Shown here in pieces: positions 1 to 12,364 of a stretch of DNA of 64,000 nt (position 1 is its first letter; every line of letters begins with the position of its first letter). Location: positions 248,001 to 312,000 of the forward strand of contig JAPTJF010000009.1 of NCBI GenBank assembly GCA_029339195.1. Reading direction: 5' to 3'. The notes under the pieces were generated by a model. That model was not told the origin of the DNA. It saw only the letters and a program-made list of their open reading frames with translations, and searched no databases. A program made the position numbers and the translations under genes. The DNA is from Micractinium sp. NFX-FRZ. Its lineage: Eukaryota; Chlorophyta; Trebouxiophyceae; Chlorellales; Chlorellaceae.

Positions 1-2789
1 AAGCAGCGGACCTCGTGCCTGACGCCTTCTTCTGCCGGGAGTGGTGAGCCTGGGACAAGTCGCAGTTCTCTTCCAAGGGCCTGTCTGCCTAGTCTCGTGC
101 TAGTCCCGGGGGGTGCCACTGCCAGGCCCAGCTGGTGCACTGTTGTACCCAGCGCTTCTTGCCAAGCTAACTGGCTGCCAGGAAGTTCGTCCCAGCAGCG
201 GAGTGCCCGCCGGCCTCCCGCTGCGCAGCCTGCCCACTTCACCACCCGCTCATCGTGCTCTGCCGCTGCTGCCTGCAGCCCCGTCGGCTTCTCCTGCTCG
301 GGAAACAACAAGACCGCCTGCCCCCCGGGTGAGCAGCCACGAGCCACGTGCATGTAATGTACGGTGCTTCTCCTGCCTCGCTGACCCCCCTGGCTTGTGC
401 AACCCGCCTGCCCTGCCCGCCCACCTGCCAGTCCTAGCTTGCGGCCCACCGTCCACCTGGCCGCCCTCCACCATCTGCCCAGCTTCTTGACTCGTATGGT
501 TGGCTGGTCACGCTGCAGGCACCTTCAACAGCATCCTCGGCTTGGCAGGAGACTGCACCGACTGCCCCGCTGATGGAGGGCTAACCTCCAACCCTGGCGC
601 CTCTCAGTGCAGCGTGGAGGCGCCAGACCGGGACTGCATGCTGGCCGACACAGACGGTGAGCTTGCTGAGCTTGCAAGGAATGAAGCATAAGTGTATAAC
701 ATGTGCTCTTGCTGATGGATGCCTGGACCCACTAGCAGACAATCGACCCAGCAAATGGGGCTTGGACCTGGCTGCGGGATGCTGCACAGGGCACTGACAC
801 ACGAATGCAGCTGGATGGAGGTGTTGTGTTGTGGTCTAAGCTGGCCTCGCTGACCCCTCCTGCCGCCTTCTTCATCCGGGGTTGCAGGCGTGGGCATGGA
901 GTGGGACCGGGCCGCCCAGGCGTGCCGCCCCTGCCGGGCAGGCACATCACGCGACGACACACTGAAAGCTTGTGTGGACTGGTGAGGGAGCGAGGGCGTG
1001 CACACCACTCGCAGCAGCAGGGCCAAGCGGTGTGGCCAGTGTGACGTGCAGTCCCGCACGGCCCGCATTCCCTGCAGCCCGCAGATTCACATGTACAGCA
1101 ACAGCCGCCCTTGCACCCCCTGCATGCGAGCCTCTCGCCAGCGGCTGCGCACAGACCGCACACCAGCCTGCCACCTTTGCCCCCACCTCTCACCATTCAT
1201 CACATCTGCCCTACGTGCTTGCAGCCCCGCCGGCTCCTACTCTCCCGAGGGCGCGCCCTCCTGCACGCCCTGCCCCAAGGGCCAGCACAGCCCCTCGGAC
1301 GGCCTGCCCGACCAGGAAGACATCACTGGGCTGCACTGCGTGGCCTGCCCCGAGGGCAGCCTGGCGCTCAGCTCCGGCACTGCCGGCCTCGGGGCGCGCA
1401 TCCTGCCTGGCGCCACGTATTGCGACCCCTGGTGAGCCTGCCTCTCCTGCCGTAAGCCTGCCGGTTAGGCTGTGCGCCTGCCTGGGCAGGGGTGTTAGAA
1501 TCTGTGGCCTCCTACCTGGCCCTGTGAGATTGCCGTGGCGCCGCGCGCATGCTTGCAGCAGCTGCAGCGCGGCCAGTGCACCCTGGATGACGGTGCACTT
1601 GTGGTAGCAGGCAGCTGCAGCCGGCGCTGCGACAGCAGCAGGAACAGCAGCTGCAGCAGCGCTGGCTTGCAATGTGGCGCAGATGCGCCACCAGCAGCTG
1701 CGCAGTGCCGTTGTGCCTGCTCGGTTCAAGCTCCCGTTCCGGGCCCTTGCGTGCCATTGCTTCATCTCCACCCGCCTGTCTTGCAGCCCTGCCAACACGT
1801 ACCAGGACGGGACAGATCCTGAGGCCGCCTGCATCGCGTGCCCCGAGGGCGAGTATCGGGAGCGGGATGCCACCCCAGAGAACAACGAGTGCAGGCCTCT
1901 GCCCGAAGGTGAGGATGATGCATGGGCCTGGTGCGGCTACAGTGCCTTGCTGGGACTTGCCAGGGACATGGGCACGTGGGGCAGCAAGTGGGGGCTACTC
2001 TGCTTAATGAGCCATGCCGGTGGGGCTTGGTGCTGTGTGGACCGTGGCTGCCCTCACTGTACTGAGCAAGCCTGCTGAGCAGGCGGCAACAACAAGCCGT
2101 GCTGTGCTGTCGCGACGGCGCGGTGCATGCATGCCTTCTGCTTGCTTGCAGGCGAGCAAGGCACGGCTGCACCCTCGCGGCTAGGGCCGCAGGCAGCAGG
2201 GCAGGCGGCCGAGATGGGGTGCCCGGCTGGCACGTTTGGGAGCGGTGGAGAGCGGCAGCGGTGCACCGCCTGGTGAGCCGCTGCACATGGGATGCTGCTA
2301 TGGTGCAGCAGAGCATGCCCCGCAGCCAAAGCCAGGGCAGCCAGGCATGGGCACCAGCCCTCTCCTTCTACAGACGTACATGGACCGTCACTTGTTTGCC
2401 ACTGCCCTCTGCTGCAGCCCTGCCAACACTTTCTCTTCAAGGGGAGCAGCCAGCTGCTCAAAATGGTGAGTGGTTGCACGCGTGCAGGGCATTCCCTTGC
2501 ACACCACTTGGTGCAGTTCTGAGGCAGTAGCATTGTAGCACTCCGTGTCTTCGGCGCAATGCACCTGCAGGGGCGTCTGCGTGCTACTCCCTGCTCTGCT
2601 TTGTGGGGGGAAGCATGCAGTGTAGAGAACGGACCGCCACGTGCACCGGCTGCCTCCAGGCCCCTGTCAAACAGCAACGACTAATGCCCTTACTTGGCAA
2701 CTGATGAGCTCCCATGCAGCCCTCCCGGTACCAGCACCCTTGGCCAGACGGGTCAGTCCAGCTGCCAGAGCGCGAGGCCCCAAGTCTAA
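1..2789 (+). CDS. Cysteine-rich repeat protein, 3' part (gene A, partial at left edge)
   Basis: Exons seen: <1..43, 279..328, 519..656, 888..981, 1225..1431, 1787..1908, 2152..2272, 2418..2465, 2720..2789 (stop TAA). All have GT-AG borders and compatible phases, giving about 297 residues; the start lies left of the window. The protein is a run of CxxC-rich modules of the type databases call ephrin-receptor-like/GCC2-GCC3, found in extracellular proteins. It is a paralogue of gene C: exon 1225..1431 matches C exon 55067..55282 (shared SYS-EGA, GLPDQ, ITGL-C-CVAC) and 1787..1908 matches 55502 onwards (shared RDATPENN/GDATPENN). It is shorter than C, lacking the modules of C exons 15-16. The end (GTSTLGQTGQSSC then RPQV) matches the C termini of B and C. 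Five introns split a cysteine codon TG|C. No membrane segment is visible. Function unknown; the family assignment is firm, the role is not. Confidence 0.85.
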
Positions 2790-3061
2790 CGAATGATGCG
2801 CCCCACAGAGCAGCCCACGTTGTCAGTGCCGAGAAGCCGTGCCGGTGCGGACGGCAGCAACGATCGGTCTGCAGTTTTGTGTTGCCAGCTGCATCTGTCC
2901 ACATTCATCATCTGTCCCATTCTTCTACAACCCTGCGTTGTATTGCGCTGTCTTACCCCTTTTCCCCGTTGCACGATTTACCACTACACCCACTGCACTG
3001 ATCAACACATGAGTTCCTGAGAAGGCGCGCTGAGTCCGTGGGTTGCCTTTGTCAGACTGTC

Positions 3062-3066
3062 TTACA
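3062..3066 (-). terminator. TGTAA polyadenylation signal of gene D
   Basis: TTACA on the plus strand reads TGTAA on the minus strand, about 510 nt after the proposed stop codon of gene D. Transcripts A and D would overlap at their 3' ends by a few tens of bases. Confidence 0.5.
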
Positions 3067-3077
3067 GAGAGAGGGCC

Positions 3078-3082
3078 TGTAA
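3078..3082 (+). terminator. TGTAA polyadenylation signal of gene A
   Basis: TGTAA lies 289 nt after the stop codon of gene A. TGTAA is the usual chlorophyte polyadenylation signal. It sits about 12 nt from the oppositely oriented signal of gene D. Confidence 0.55.
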
Positions 3083-3579
3083 TAAGCGCCACAAACCATG
3101 CGACGTGTGGCGAGCTCTTGGGAAGTGCGTGCTGCGAATTGGGGTGGGGCTGCTTCAAGTGTGGGACTAGCAGCAGGGCAAGCTGGCAAGCTTGCGTATG
3201 GAATGGGTATGCTTTTTTCTAAGAGGGGCTGGCTGACAGTAGAGAGCCATTGCTGGGGCCTCTGTGTAGGGAGGGAGATGTGCTCTAAAGCCAGCTCAGT
3301 TTCCCTCGCTACAGAGCGGCCCCAGACGTGGCGGCTGGCGGTGGGCCGGTTTCCAGAGGGAGCGTACAAGGGGCGCGGCCGTGGGCGCGCGAGGGGTTGC
3401 GCTTATGTGTAGGGAGCAAACGAGAGATGGGAGCAGGAACGGGGCGACGAAATGCAACAGGAAGCAAGCAAAAGAGAATGGCAAGGTGTGGTGGAGTGGC
3501 ATGACGTCTGGGGCTGCGCGGCCGGGCAGCATGAGCGCCGGGCCCGAGGGCTGCTGCGGAGGACGCCACTTGCAGCGCT

Positions 3580-6500
3580 CTAGAAACCCCAGAACTTGCA
3601 CTGCAGGGGGAAGGGGCAGCGTGCAGGGGGCAGGCAGCCAGCCACGTCAGCACTGGGCATGCGGCCAGCAGCTCGCACACACAGAGCTCTCCACTTGCTC
3701 TCAGATTGCCATGCATGCTCGAATGACAAATTGAGTCACGGTTCACGACTGACCAACACAAGCCATCATCATCTAATGAGGCAGAGACAACCAACTGTGC
3801 TGCAGTGGACACAGTGTGCCACCCACCCACTCACCCGGTTGCCGTTCATTAGTGAGTAGAACCATCTGCACATGAGGCAGCGGTTGGGCGTCCGCACGTC
3901 GCACTTGAGGCAGTTTGGGTCCGAGTTGACGCAGCTGCCCACACGCGTGCACTGCAGCAGGGGAACAGGTGGGGGCGAAAGGTGAGAGGGGGCCATGAGA
4001 AGGAGCGGTGGAGACAGGCAGTGGGAAGGTGCAGGTGCAGGCGGGGGAGGGTTAGGCGGGCCGGATGCTGTCGCAGCGCAAGGATCCCAGAAACCTGCAG
4101 GTAGCTGCAGGCGGGCGGGCAGACAGGCAGGAACACGGGCGGGAAGGAGGCAGACAGAGGGGCGCAGGGAGGCGGGCAGAGGTGCGCACCTTGCCGGTCA
4201 ACGGATCCACAGCCCAGTTCTCTGCGTCTTTGCACTTCTTGCACATTGTCGCGCTGGCACACTCCTTGCACTGCGGGTCGTTGGCAGGGCAGGTGCCGCC
4301 GCCAGCCTTGCACTGCACCACACGGAGGGGCGCAATGTGTGTGATCAGCGTGTGAAGCGTCCCAAAGGGCGGGCTGCCCCGACACCTTGCCAGCGCTGCC
4401 CCAGTGTGCCCACAAGTGCACCTCAACTGCCCTCCCTGGAAGGCCTCCCTCCCGCCTTCTCACACCACGCCAGCGCTGCCCACTGTGCACCCACAAGTGC
4501 CCTCACGGGAGGGCCTGCCTTCGCACCTTGCCAGAACTGCTGACAATGAAGCCTGCCATGCACTGCGCGCATCTGGTCTTGGTGGCGCACACAATGCACT
4601 TTTTGTCGGCCTTCTTGCACGCTTGGGTTGTGGGGGCCGCGCGTTGGCACTGCACAAGGAGCATGGGCGGGCGGGGATGCGTCAGCATCCAAGTACACCA
4701 TGTTGTGTTGCCTTGCATGCCTCCTGTGATGAGAGCTGACTGCTGGGGGTGCCCAGGCAGCTGCCACGGGCTGTCCAAAGGCATATATGGCGCATGTCCC
4801 CGCCTCACCTTCCCGCTTGAGTTGACGAGGAAGTTGGGGAGGCACTGGGCGCACTTCTTGGCGCTGGCGCAGGTCACGCAGTTGGGGTCTGCCTTCTTGC
4901 ATGCCAGGCTGGGGTCCACGATGCACTGCGGACAGGGGAGGGCAAGGTTGGCGCACGTTTCGGCATCAACGGGGTGAGCTGTTGGGAGGGGCTGGCCTGT
5001 CGGCAGCGATGTACTGCAGGCAGGGCCGGGGGAATGGGAAGCCCCCGCCTTGCCGTCACACCACCATGCACTCGTCCATGCATTGCCCGGATACAAAAAC
5101 GAAGAAGAAAGAGAGCCGGCCCTCACCTTGCCATTGAACACCACGTAGCCGGCCTTGCACTGCCCGCACCGCGTGGGCAGGGCGCAGGTGATGCAGAAGG
5201 GGTCGGTCTTCTTGCACGCCTGGCTGTCAGCAGACTTCGTGCACTGCAGACAGGCGGGCAGGCAGGCGGGCATGTAGCGCACGAGTGGATGAGTGAACAT
5301 ATTGAGTGGTTGCGCTGCAGGCAGGCAGGCAGGCCGGGATGGAGGCAGGAAGGGAAGGATGCAGGCAGGCATGGAGGGGTGGGCAATGGAGGGAGGGGGG
5401 AAGGTATGTTGGGCAGAGAGCGCAGGGCAAGCGGGCGTGGTGGCAGATGGAGAGGAGGACGGGACACACCGCCCCGCTTCCTCTCTCCCTCCCCCGCCCT
5501 CTCTCCCCTCGCTCCCAACCTCTCCCCCCTCTCACATAGCCATTTGCGGCGACGTAGTAGCCGGCAATGCACTGCTTGCACTTGGAGGCGGTGGCGCAGG
5601 TCACACAGAAGGGGTCAGCTCCCAGGCAGGCGCCGCTGTTGTCGAGGACGGTGCACTGAAGTAAAATAAGAGGGCAGAGGGAGGGGCGCAGGCAGCGGGT
5701 GAGTTCCGGGGTTGGCTGCACACTGCACTGGCAGGATGTTGGACACAAGCTCCGTCCCGCTGCTACTCTTGTGCACGCGCCCAACGCACTGCGCCCGCCT
5801 CATCCCTGCCCGCGGCACCCAGTCGTGCCCTTGCCACCCCAGGATATGCCATGCAGCGGCCCAGGCGTTCTAGGCATGAAACTCACCACTCCAGTGGGGC
5901 CCACATAGTAGCCTGCCTTGCACTGGGCGCACGTGGTTGCGGTGGCGCACTTTACGCAGTTGGCGTCCCTACTGAGGCAGGCGGTGGTGGTGCCGCCAAC
6001 CGCCTGGCACTGCAGGCATGCGAGCGGGGGTGTGGGAGGGGATGGGGGTCAGTTATGCGCAGGCGCTGCGGGCGTGCAAAGTGAATGAGGGGAGGAGGGC
6101 TAGTTCCGAGAGGCGCTGCAGGTTGTGGCAAGGCAGGGGGCGGGGCAGGTGAGGGGCCGAAGGTGGGTTAAGGTGGGGTTGGGTGGGGTGCAGTGGGGGT
6201 TGGGGTGCTCGCAGGTGCAAGCCCGCATGCAGCAGCTGCCGCGGCTCAGGTGCCTGCACTGCTGCCTGCACACAAGGTGCCTCCCCGGCTCCCATTCCCT
6301 CGCCAACGCCAACTCTGCGTACATCCACACACCCACTTTCACCTCTCCATCAGGTATGCTAAGCACTCACCCGTCCGTTGCTGCCCACTTTGAACTGGGC
6401 TGTCTTGCACTCGGCACAGATGCCGTCCGTCTTGCACTTCTTGCAGTTGGGGTCCTTTGCAAAGCAGCCGACCGGCTCGACGGGCACGCACTGCACACGC

Positions 6501-9500
6501 GTGGACAGGCGGGCAGGAGGGGGCAGGCGTGTGCAGTTTTGTTAGCTGGGGTGTGCCTGTCGCCAACCAGGTGGTCGGCGCGCACGGCAGGGTGGTGGCA
6601 GGGTGCCTAAGACGAGGCAGCAGGGAGCACATCAGCACACTCATGCGTGCCTGCCACAAGCCTCGCCTCCACGCAATGATGCAATACCTGCCCTTACGTC
6701 TTTGCAAGCACTCATCGCGGCAGCGGAGAGGGCCAGGCACACACACTTGAGCTGCCAGGAGATGTCAGCGCAGCTGAACCCACACTCACCACGCCCCCGT
6801 TTCAGCGCACACCCGCCACGCCCCCTTGTCAGCGCACACTCACCACGCCCTTCTCGTTGACGTAGTACTTCCCCTTGCACTCCGCACAGAAGTTGGCGTT
6901 CACGCACACCTTGCACTGAAGGTCCTTGTCAATGCAATCGCGCGGCCTGCAGGGGCGGGATAGTTTGAAATGGACTTCATACATTGATTGCTTGCGCCTC
7001 GGGGCCTGCAGGAGCACAGCACGCCACAGCAGGCGCTTGCATTCGAGCCAGTGCGTCACGCCTTTGGAGCAGGGAGCAGCACGCCACAGCGGCAGGTTCG
7101 ACTAATGCTAGAGCGTCCCGACTCGTGCACCGTGCCCAAACGTTCTAGTCGGTGCAGTTGGGGCACACGCAGTCGGCTGACGTCTGCACATCGGCTTGCG
7201 CATAAATGGCTACGTCCACAGGGAAGCCCCTGGTCATACTGCATGCACTCGCCCAGCGCCGCCTTGCCTTGCCACACTGCAGCGACACGGCCCTGCAGCC
7301 CTGAGCACGACGCCCTTGCACGGTTTGCACCCCTGGGCACGATGCTTTTGCATGGTTTGCACCCCTGGGCACGATGCCCTTGCACGGCCCTGGCCCCTGC
7401 ATCCCTCCCTGGGCTGCCCACCCACCTGCACCTCCCGTTGGATCCCACCACCCAGCCGTTGGTCCTGCACGACTGGCAGATGCTCTTGGTGATGCACGAT
7501 GTGCAGTCGGGGTCGGTGAGCGTGCACGCCAGGTTGTCTCGGAGCTGGCACTGCAGATAGGGTAGGGTTTTTAGGGGTTTAGGGCTTAGGGTTATTAGGG
7601 TGCAGGGGGTGCAACAGGGCGTGTGTTCAGTCAGAAGCTGGCATTGCAGGGCAGAGGTCGAGGGTGGGTGGGAGTCCGGGGCGTGGGTGCACATCAGTAC
7701 AACTGACATGGCTAGGCTGTGCTGAGCTGCACAGCATTAGCAATAGGAGGCGGGTTGCGCACAGCAAGGCACAGTGCTCACCTTGCCGGTGGGCCCGACC
7801 ACATAGTTGACCGAGGTGCACTGGTTGCACTGGGTGGCGGTCTTGCAGAACTGGCACTCTGGGTCGGTTGCCCGGCAGGCCGACCAAATGGACGGCTCGC
7901 ACTGCAGGGCAGGCATGGGGAGAAGCGGGGCGCAGGGCGATGCAGCTGGATGTTAGCAGCTAGCTGTGGAAGCTCTGGGCCGGTGGCTGACCATGGCAGG
8001 CTGACAAAGTGGAGGGCGCGCACTCTGGGCCAGGCATGGCGGCTGCAGCTGCTCTTACTGACAAAAACACATTGAGCAGGCCAGGTCGGCGGCTCGCCCT
8101 CCAAGGCAGGGCACACTGTGTGTCACTCAGTTCCTGTTTCTTGAACCCACCCTCTTGCAGGGTGTGCTGTGAGGGATGCAATGCAGCGGCGTGGTTCAGT
8201 GCCACCTACCTTCCCAGAGGCGCCAGGCGCGTAGTTGGACGCCTTGCACTTGTAGCAGACGGTGGAGCTCACGCACAGCTCGCAGCCCGGGTCGTTCAGT
8301 TTGCAGTTTGCAAGGGCATCGGACTGGCACTGCAGAGGAGAGGCAGGGGCAGGTGAGCGGGCGGGCGGGGAGGCTGCAGAGGGGTGAGAGCGCAGAGCCA
8401 GGCGACGCTTTGGCGGCAGGAACACCGGCATCCCAGGGCAGCAGCCGCCCCTGCGCTTGCCAGCCGCCGCAAGCGGAACGGCCGAGGGCGGCCCGGGTGA
8501 GGAAGCGTGCACAGCACAGCATGCAGGCTCAGCACAGCATGCATGCGCAGCACGCAGCGTGCACAGCGCAGCATGCACAGCAGGGCTGCTTGCCTTGCCC
8601 TGGATGCCAACAGAGAAGCCCGACTTGCAGGTCTTGCAGGCTGTTGAGGTGGGCGTCTGGCAGGCCAGGCAGTCGGGGTCCAAGTCTAGGCAGTTCTTGC
8701 CGCGGCACTGCAGGGGAGCACAGCGGGCACAGCAGGGGACACAGCAGTGAGTCGCCAGGCTTGCTGGGACTGTGACGAGCGGGCTGACAGAGGTGGGCAG
8801 GGGCGAGCTGTGCTGCCTGACGCAGCAGGCACAGCACGGCAGGGGTCACTGTGTGGGGTGCGGAGAAGGGGCAGAGCGCGCAGTGGCAGCTGCGGCTCCT
8901 CGTGTCGGAGCGCCCGCCCCACCCCCTGCCACTTGCCCTGCCCACGAGGGCCGAGGGGTGTGGGCCCTTGCTGCCACACTGGGCCAGTAGGCGAGCTCCC
9001 CCAGGGCTCACATAAAGCATGGCCCAGCCAGGCTGCCCCCTGACCCGCAGCAGGCAGGGCAGGAGCAGCAGCAGGAGCGCCCGGTGCCCCCCGGGCACAC
9101 ACTCACCACTCCCTGCTCGCTGATGGTGTCGGTTGGGTCGCTGCACTCTGCGCAGTACGTGGGGTTCAGGCAGATCTTGCACCGCGTGTCGTAGAACGTG
9201 CAGGGCTTCAGGATGCTGCAGGCAGGCAGGCGGAGGGAAGCAGGGCGGGGGGATCCAGGTGACCGTGTGGAGGGGATTGGGCGTGCGGGGCTGGCTCTGA
9301 TAAGCAAACACTCGCCTCACCTGCCCGCCCGCCCACCCCCGGGCTGTGAGGCAACCTGGTGAAAGCGGTCACACCAGGGAGAACCACGATACTCAGCGGC
9401 ACCAGCACACCTCATCCTCGATCCCCGCTCCCTGCCTGCAACTCTGCCCCCTCCATGTCTCCCCATCCACACTGCTGTTGTGTTGCATGTCGTAGACCGC

Positions 9501-10369
9501 GGCTGCAACAGTCAGAGCAGTGCAGCCTGACTTTGACCCCCCATGCCAATCCTCTCAAACCCCAAACCCCTGCCCTGCCCCTCCCCGCCCCGCCCCACCC
9601 ACCCGTTGTTGTATCTCATCACGTAAAAGATGGCGTCGTCGGTGGCGTACACCTTGCCGTTGCTCTGGTCCACTGCAATGTCATTGGGCGAGAGCAGGGT
9701 GCCCTCCTCGGGGCCCGCGGCGTCGCCGCCCGTGCCAATGGTGGCGCGGTATGAACCCGAGGTGGTGAACACCTGCGGGCGCCGGCGCGTGAGGAGAAAA
9801 AGAGAGAGAAGGGTGAGCTGTGAGCTGGGGCCCTCGCCGCCGGTGGCCACGGTGTGTGGCAGGTGAGGCTTGGGAGCGGCAAGGGGGCAGTGCCAGAGCA
9901 TACCCGTTGCCCGCGGGCTGCTCAAGTGCCTGGCAGGGGGTGAGCATCGAGAGGAGACTGGGTTGCATCCGCCGATGGCGGGGGTGGCGCCTCTTGTCGA
10001 GGCTCAAGCACAGGCTGCGGTGCAACGCGGCCACACGGGCTGCACCCCTGCCCACATCCTCCTGCACGCACCCCCCGCACCTGGATCTCTCGCCGCACGC
10101 CATGGCACGCAAAGATGTTGCCCAGCTGCTGGTGTACTGCAACGCCGGTCAGGCCGCCCGTCGCGCTGGCTTCGTTCAGGCGCCGCTGCAGGCGGCCAGT
10201 GCTCCCGTCAATCCTGCGGGGCGGGTGGGCGGCAGGGCGGGATGGGCAGAGGAGCGGCGCGGTGCGGGGCAAGCAGCAGCGGCATTGGCAGCGGGGCTCA
10301 GCACTCGCATCCCACCACCCCGGCACTTGTGGAGGCTGCTGCCCTCGCAAGAAAGCCCTGATGTCATCC

Positions 10370-10410
<41 letters not shown>

Positions 10411-12364
10411 GCAGCGGGCAGCACCGGCAGCAGCAGCGGCGGCAGCATCACGCACTTAAGGATGCCGCTGCCGTCAGTTGTCAGCCACTGCTGCCCATGC
10501 ACAGCGGCGGCAGCGGCGGCGGCAGCTACGCGGCAGCTACGCAGCAGCGGCGGCAGTACCACTCACTTGAGGATGCCGCTGCCGTCCCTGTCCAGCACAT
10601 ACACAAAGCCCTGGGAGTCGAGCGCCATCTTGCCGGCGCCGTACATCTCATACGCCATGTTGGTGCCGTTGAGGGGCACGCGCCAGTCCACAGAGCCGCC
10701 TGGCGTGAACTTGAACAGCTCGCCGGGCGTGCCGTAGCCGTACTCACTTGTCACCGCCACGTAGAAGCCGCCCGTGCCGCGGATCACGGCGAGCCCGGCG
10801 TTGACGTAGGGCGGCACATACTCGCCGGTATCCTTGGGGCCGGGCACATCAACCTTGGACATGAAGCTGCCGCTGGGGGTGAACTTCTTGACGGACCTGC
10901 GGTACAGGTTGGGGCGCAGTACGCAGGCACGGGTTTGGTGCAGGCGCGGTACAACGTGGGGGCAGACGTGCGGGTGCAGGCAGGCACAGGAGGGGTGCAG
11001 GGGCGCCGGTGGGGGGCGGGGGGAGTTGTTGCCGAGGGGCCTGCAGCCACAACAACAACAACTGGTACTTACAAGGGCTTCACCTCCGCCCACCTCCGCC
11101 CACCCACCCATTCACCCACACACCAACCCAGCACCCCCCAGCACCCCCCAACCAACCAGCCAGCCAGCCAGCCAGCCACCCAACCAACCAACACACCAAC
11201 CCACTAAGCAACCACCCCACCAACCACGCGGCCAGCCCTCCGGCAGCACGTCCGGCAGCCGTGCTGGCTCACTTTGTGTCCAGAATGTACACGTTGCCCT
11301 GGTCGTCCAGGTCGATGTCAACTGGGTTGCCATCAATCTGGGTGGCCCCGCTGCCCTGCTCCCCCCACGAGGCGATGCGGTTGCCGCGCGAGTCAAACGC
11401 CTTGACCTGACCCTTTGTGAGGAAGTTGATGGCCTGCCACACCACGGAGCCCGGCCCCACGGCGATCGAGTTGGCCTTGTTCTGCCCGCCCTCCACCTGC
11501 TGCTCCGTCAAGTTCTGCTGCAGCCAGAAGCCCTCAAACTGCGGGGGGGCGGGCGGGCGGGGGGCGGGGAGGGACGTGAGGCAAAGTGGGCTGCCAGGGG
11601 TGGGCAGGCTGCGCAGGCATGCTGGGCATGCGGGCATGCAGGGCGGCAGTGGGAGACGGCCCTGCGGGTCGGTGGGGCGGGTGCAGTCGTGGGCGGCAGC
11701 CGGCCGCAGAGGCTGGCGGCAGTGGATGCAGCGCGTGCGTAGGGCCGTGGCGGCTGCATGCTGCGGGTGCTGCCCCCTGCCTCGGCCACGCTGCACGGGG
11801 CGCCCGGCACCGTTTCCTGGCCGGCTGCGCTGGGCAGGCTGGCGCCGTGGGCGCTCCTCACGGCCTGCACCTGCTGCGCTCGGCGCCCGCGCCCACTGGG
11901 TGCCCAGCAGCCAAAGACGGCGGCAACGGAGGCTGGCACGCGGCCCACCTACCGGGTAAACCAAGGCCTGATTCAGCGTCCGTCCACGCCACTGTGGCTG
12001 GCTATCCAAGCCTGCAGCACGCACGCCGCCAATGGGCGCGCGGTTAGCGCAGGGACATTGTTGACGGCGCCGCACCCGACTCCCGGCGGGCGGCGGCGCG
12101 GCAAGCGGCTGGGCGCCCCCTGGATGCCCGGCGCGTCGGTCGGAGCCTGATTTGGCCTGAGTGCATCTATACGTATCGGAATGAAGGCCTCAGCTGGGCC
12201 AGGCAGCACGCGGACTGCATGAGCCATTCTCCCCAAAGGCCCGCAAAGCCAGCCGCCTTCAAAGCACTTTTCCTGCCAATCCCTATCTCACCTGACGCCC
12301 CGGCCACCGAAACCAGAGCCGCGGACCAGAGCAGGCACAGAGCCGCTCGAAGTACAGCGGCCAT
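3580..12364 (-). CDS. Secreted NHL-like propeller plus 14 six-cysteine modules (gene D)
   Basis: Exons in transcript order: 12364..12292, 12011..11953, 11538..11273, 10896..10567, 10213..10081, 9772..9603, 9215..9107, 8707..8594, 8329..8210, 7901..7782, 7550..7426, 6946..6844, 6490..6371, 6009..5887, 5655..5536, 5243..5127, 4925..4809, 4649..4527, 4312..4190, 3951..3835, 3600..3580; 900 aa. Residues 1-24 are a clear signal peptide (MAAVLRAALCLLWSAALVSV, then AGA). Residues about 45-343 carry NHL-like strands such as PNDIAVDQSNGKVYATDD and GNPVDIDLDDQGNVYILDT, suggesting an incomplete or divergent beta-propeller. Residues 344-894 are 14 modules, C-x7/8-C-x6-C-x2-C-x5-C-x2-C ending near Gly-Lys, almost exactly one per exon with phase-0 introns. 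One intron (after 8594) uses a GC donor. The last exon (six codons) is inferred from the TGC start shared by all module exons and is the weakest part. The protein is probably extracellular; ligand and function are unknown. Confidence 0.85.
7558..7600 (+). repeat. Degenerate telomere-like TTTAGGG tract in an intron of gene D
   Basis: About five to six imperfect units close to TTTAGGG (TAGGG, TTTTTAGGGG, TTTAGGG, CTTAGGG, TTATTAGGG) lie next to the acceptor of the intron before exon 7550..7426. TTTAGGG is the telomere repeat of plants and of Chlorella. Confidence 0.6.
10373..10409 (+). repeat. CAG/CTG microsatellite in intron 4 of gene D
   Basis: About twelve uninterrupted CAG units lie between exons 10896..10567 and 10213..10081. 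The sequence is intronic in the model, so the polyalanine and polyglutamine readings are not expected to be translated. Confidence 0.7.
11138..11215 (+). repeat. Tetranucleotide CAGC/CAAC repeat in intron 3 of gene D
   Basis: A low-complexity run of CCAACC, CCAGCC and CAACCAAC units fills part of the intron between exons 11538..11273 and 10896..10567. Confidence 0.6.

Larger units (their letters stand above)
2790..3579. other. Convergent 3' flanks of genes A and D
   Basis: This stretch has no supported coding exon. It holds the 3' UTR of gene A, the two face-to-face TGTAA signals at 3062-3082, and the 3' UTR of gene D. Confidence 0.5.

Noticed and set aside
3776..3803. Alternative last exon of gene D close to exon 3951..3835
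   Set aside because: It would leave an intron of only about 30 nt. The acceptor at 3600 gives a normal intron and the TGC start seen in the module exons.
3835..9215. Variant-surface-protein type (Giardia VSP) assignment for gene D because of CxxC density
   Set aside because: There is no C-terminal membrane anchor or conserved cytoplasmic tail, and the gene is intron-rich. The resemblance is only cysteine spacing.
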